Shown piece after piece: positions 5,111 through 6,296 of a stretch of 6,296 nt of DNA. Every line of letters starts with the position of its first letter. Positions within the stretch are counted from its first letter, which is position 1. The stretch is from Bacteroidota bacterium (GTDB taxonomy: Bacteria > Bacteroidota > Bacteroidia > NORP154): positions 1-6,296 of the forward strand of contig NVRZ01000200.1 of NCBI GenBank assembly GCA_002401055.1, read 5' to 3'. The position numbers and the translations under genes were made by a program. Below the pieces are notes generated by a model that saw only the letters and a list, made by a program, of their open reading frames with translations, did not search any database and was not told the DNA's origin.

Positions 5111-6127
5111 GCTGATTTCACGTGGTCGTAGAAACTTATTTGTTTTGGTCTCATGAACAATTTCAAGGGCGGGGTCCAGACTAAATTGCTCAGTTAGGAA
5201 GGCTCCATTCATTTCTGGGTTTTGAAAATATATCCGCTTAACATTATTGAGTACTTTGAAAAGTTCCGTATCAGTTTCAATATTGTCTTCTGGAAAGGAA
5301 TAACCGATGATAACCAAAATATCCGTTTCCTCAATCATCTTTGTCGCAATGGATAACCGATGTTTTAACAATTCACCTGCTTGGGTATGTCGTTCCCATC
5401 CGAATATGAGTAGATGATGTTTGTGATTAGAGTCTTGCTGAATTCGCTCGTACAAATCGTCTATTGTCTTTAACGTGCCGTTTAAGAAGTAATTGAGAAT
5501 ATGTCCCGTTTGTTCATAATAGTAGAATCCGGCTAAACCATTTAGGTGGACCATTGAGATATCACCTTGCATATTTCTATCATTATATCCTAGACCAGGG
5601 TAATAAGGGATTAGCGGAGGTGAATGCTGTGAAGCACCTCCTCCGTAACTAAACTTCTCCTGTCGGAAATGTTCTGCGGCAATCTCAAATTGAAAATCAT
5701 AGTTCCAGTTTAGAATTTTTACATTTTCAGGGAATACATGACTATTATCCATAAGCCGTATCAACAAATTCTTATATCTGGGATCGGATTTTTCCAGAAT
5801 AAACTGCTCTATCGTAAAGAAGGTAGATAGTGTTTGTTTGACTCGTGCTAATTCATCATATTTTCTGTGCAAGTATAAGTCTTTGGCATACGTATCTACT
5901 TCCTGGAATTCGGGCTTGAGAGCTTCTTCTCCCAGCCACCTCAGATTGGCTATGACCTCTCTATTGAATACCTCATTTGAAATTTCCGGTTCATTGTCTT
6001 TTAAATAACCAGATAAGTTTATGAGTCTCCTTGGTAGGTTACTTGCCAGTGGTAAGGCTGTTGCGCTTGCACCAGCACCTATGATATATGTTACGTTATT
6101 TAAACTGTCTCGGTTGTCTATGACCAT
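5075..6127 (-). CDS. SIR2-like (SIR2_2) NADase-family protein
   Basis: From ATG at 6127 this is a 350-residue protein with the SIR2-like signatures of defence effectors: the nucleotide-binding loop YIIGAGASATALPL (about 14-27), LNWNYD (139-144) with the expected catalytic Asn142, VHLNG (193-197) with His194 as candidate catalytic His, and IGYSFPEDN (274-282), the usual C-terminal NAD-binding motif. It most likely hydrolyses NAD when triggered; no separate sensor domain such as SLOG or Macro is visible. A longer start (TTG at 6193, 372 residues) would add an apparent membrane segment (VAFCVTIISIFSIVIISIVD). I prefer 6127 because relatives begin close to the GAGAS loop and the extra DNA contains a promoter-like TATAAT. 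The gene is separated by 274 nt from the next gene on the strand. Its last dozen codons overlap the 5030-5110 frame, so its C-terminus may be altered. Confidence 0.85.
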   Translation of the reverse strand: MVIDNRDSLNNVTYIIGAGASATALPLASNLPRRLINLSGYLKDNEPEISNEVFNREVIANLRWLGEEALKPEFQEVDTYAKDLYLHRKYDELARVKQTLSTFFTIEQFILEKSDPRYKNLLIRLMDNSHVFPENVKILNWNYDFQFEIAAEHFRQEKFSYGGGASQHSPPLIPYYPGLGYNDRNMQGDISMVHLNGLAGFYYYEQTGHILNYFLNGTLKTIDDLYERIQQDSNHKHHLLIFGWERHTQAGELLKHRLSIATKMIEETDILVIIGYSFPEDNIETDTELFKVLNNVKRIYFQNPEMNGAFLTEQFSLDPALEIVHETKTNKFLRPREISLKRTAKSLRIA

Positions 6128-6164
6128 GTCAACTATTGATATAATTACTATACTGAAAATAGAG

Positions 6165-6193
6165 ATTATAGTTACGCAAAAAGCAACCCTCAA
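6165..6193 (-). promoter_or_regulatory. Sigma70-like promoter candidate, proximal to the SIR2-like gene
   Basis: On the - strand TTGAGG (6193-6188) lies 17 nt from a perfect TATAAT (6170-6165). Transcription would start near 6158, 31 nt before the ATG at 6127. The -35 box coincides with the alternative TTG start codon, which argues against that start. If the host is Bacteroidota, its primary sigma factor prefers TAnnTTTG, so the match may be fortuitous. Confidence 0.35.
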
Positions 6194-6203
6194 TTCATAA
6201 AAA

Positions 6204-6231
6204 AGTATACACTTGATCTATGCAAGTCCAA
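6204..6231 (-). promoter_or_regulatory. Second promoter candidate, distal, with a palindrome in its spacer
   Basis: On the - strand TTGGAC (6231-6226), 16 nt, then TATACT (6209-6204). The spacer holds the inverted repeat ACTTG-N7-CAAGT (6211-6227), a possible operator. TTG-N19-TATACTTT is also a fair Bacteroidota-type reading. Transcription would start near 6197, giving a leader of about 70 nt to the ATG at 6127. Confidence 0.3.
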
Positions 6232-6244
6232 TTATCTAATGGCG

Positions 6245-6263
6245 GGTGACCCATTCGGTGACC
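6245..6263. repeat. Two GGTGACC palindromic heptamers 12 nt apart
   Basis: GGTGACC occurs at 6245-6251 and 6257-6263. Each copy is itself palindromic around its centre (GGTnACC), and the pair has a 12-nt period. It sits just upstream of the distal promoter candidate of the SIR2-like gene and is GC-rich against an AT-rich background, as expected for a regulator-binding site. With two copies it remains a candidate only. Confidence 0.3.
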
Positions 6264-6296
6264 TATTACTAAATATTTATTTTCTACCTGATTCGA

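Noticed and set aside
4030..6193. Canonical two-gene Thoeris system (ThsB TIR + ThsA SIR2-SLOG)
   Set aside because: The SIR2-like protein has no visible SLOG or other ligand-sensing C-terminal domain, and the TIR-like protein carries an extra DUF3892-like domain, so it is Thoeris-like at most.
1..6296. CRISPR array, tRNA/rRNA genes, transposase or integrase
   Set aside because: No regularly spaced repeats, no tRNA-like cloverleaf and no recombinase motifs were seen in the window; mobility is inferred only from content.

Overview
This 6.3-kb window looks like part of a defence island from an AT-rich bacterium, most likely a member of the Bacteroidota. That assignment rests on the protein styles, starts without clear Shine-Dalgarno sequences and one promoter resembling TTTG-N17-TAnnTTTG; it is an inference. 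No housekeeping gene is present to anchor it.

Left block, + strand (1-1678): the edge of a dispersed REP-type repeat, a small unrecognised ORF (20-331), then a PD-(D/E)XK nuclease domain (337-1092) and a 194-residue protein (1094-1678). The last two appear to be the N- and C-terminal halves of one PDDEXK_4-type protein. The nuclease half ends in CTT TGA C, the same heptamer used for +1 frameshifting in prfB (release factor 2). A +1 shift there enters the second ORF exactly in frame.

Right block, - strand, in transcription order: a SIR2-like NADase-family protein (6127 or 6193 to 5075); after a 274-nt gap with a candidate promoter, a DUF3892-like + TIR/ThsB-like fusion (4800-4030); a DRHyd (nucleoside deoxyribosyltransferase-like) + TPR protein resembling the N-terminal half of eukaryotic ASK/MAP3K5 kinases (3930-2674); a classic TIR protein with a WxxxE motif (2627-1986); and a 45-residue, strongly basic, Ser/Gly/Lys-rich small protein (1860-1723). 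The two blocks converge near 1680-1722.

Four adjacent genes on one strand carry folds that bind or cleave NAD or nucleotides (SIR2, TIR, TIR/ThsB-like, DRHyd). The simplest reading is a multi-component abortive-infection system in which the TPR and DUF3892 parts sense or scaffold and the TIR/SIR2/DRHyd parts signal or deplete nucleotides. This could be one system or several stacked neighbours; the gap after SIR2 suggests SIR2 may be a separate transcription unit. The architecture combination is the most interesting aspect of the window, followed by the prfB-like recoding heptamer and the hidden basic small ORF.
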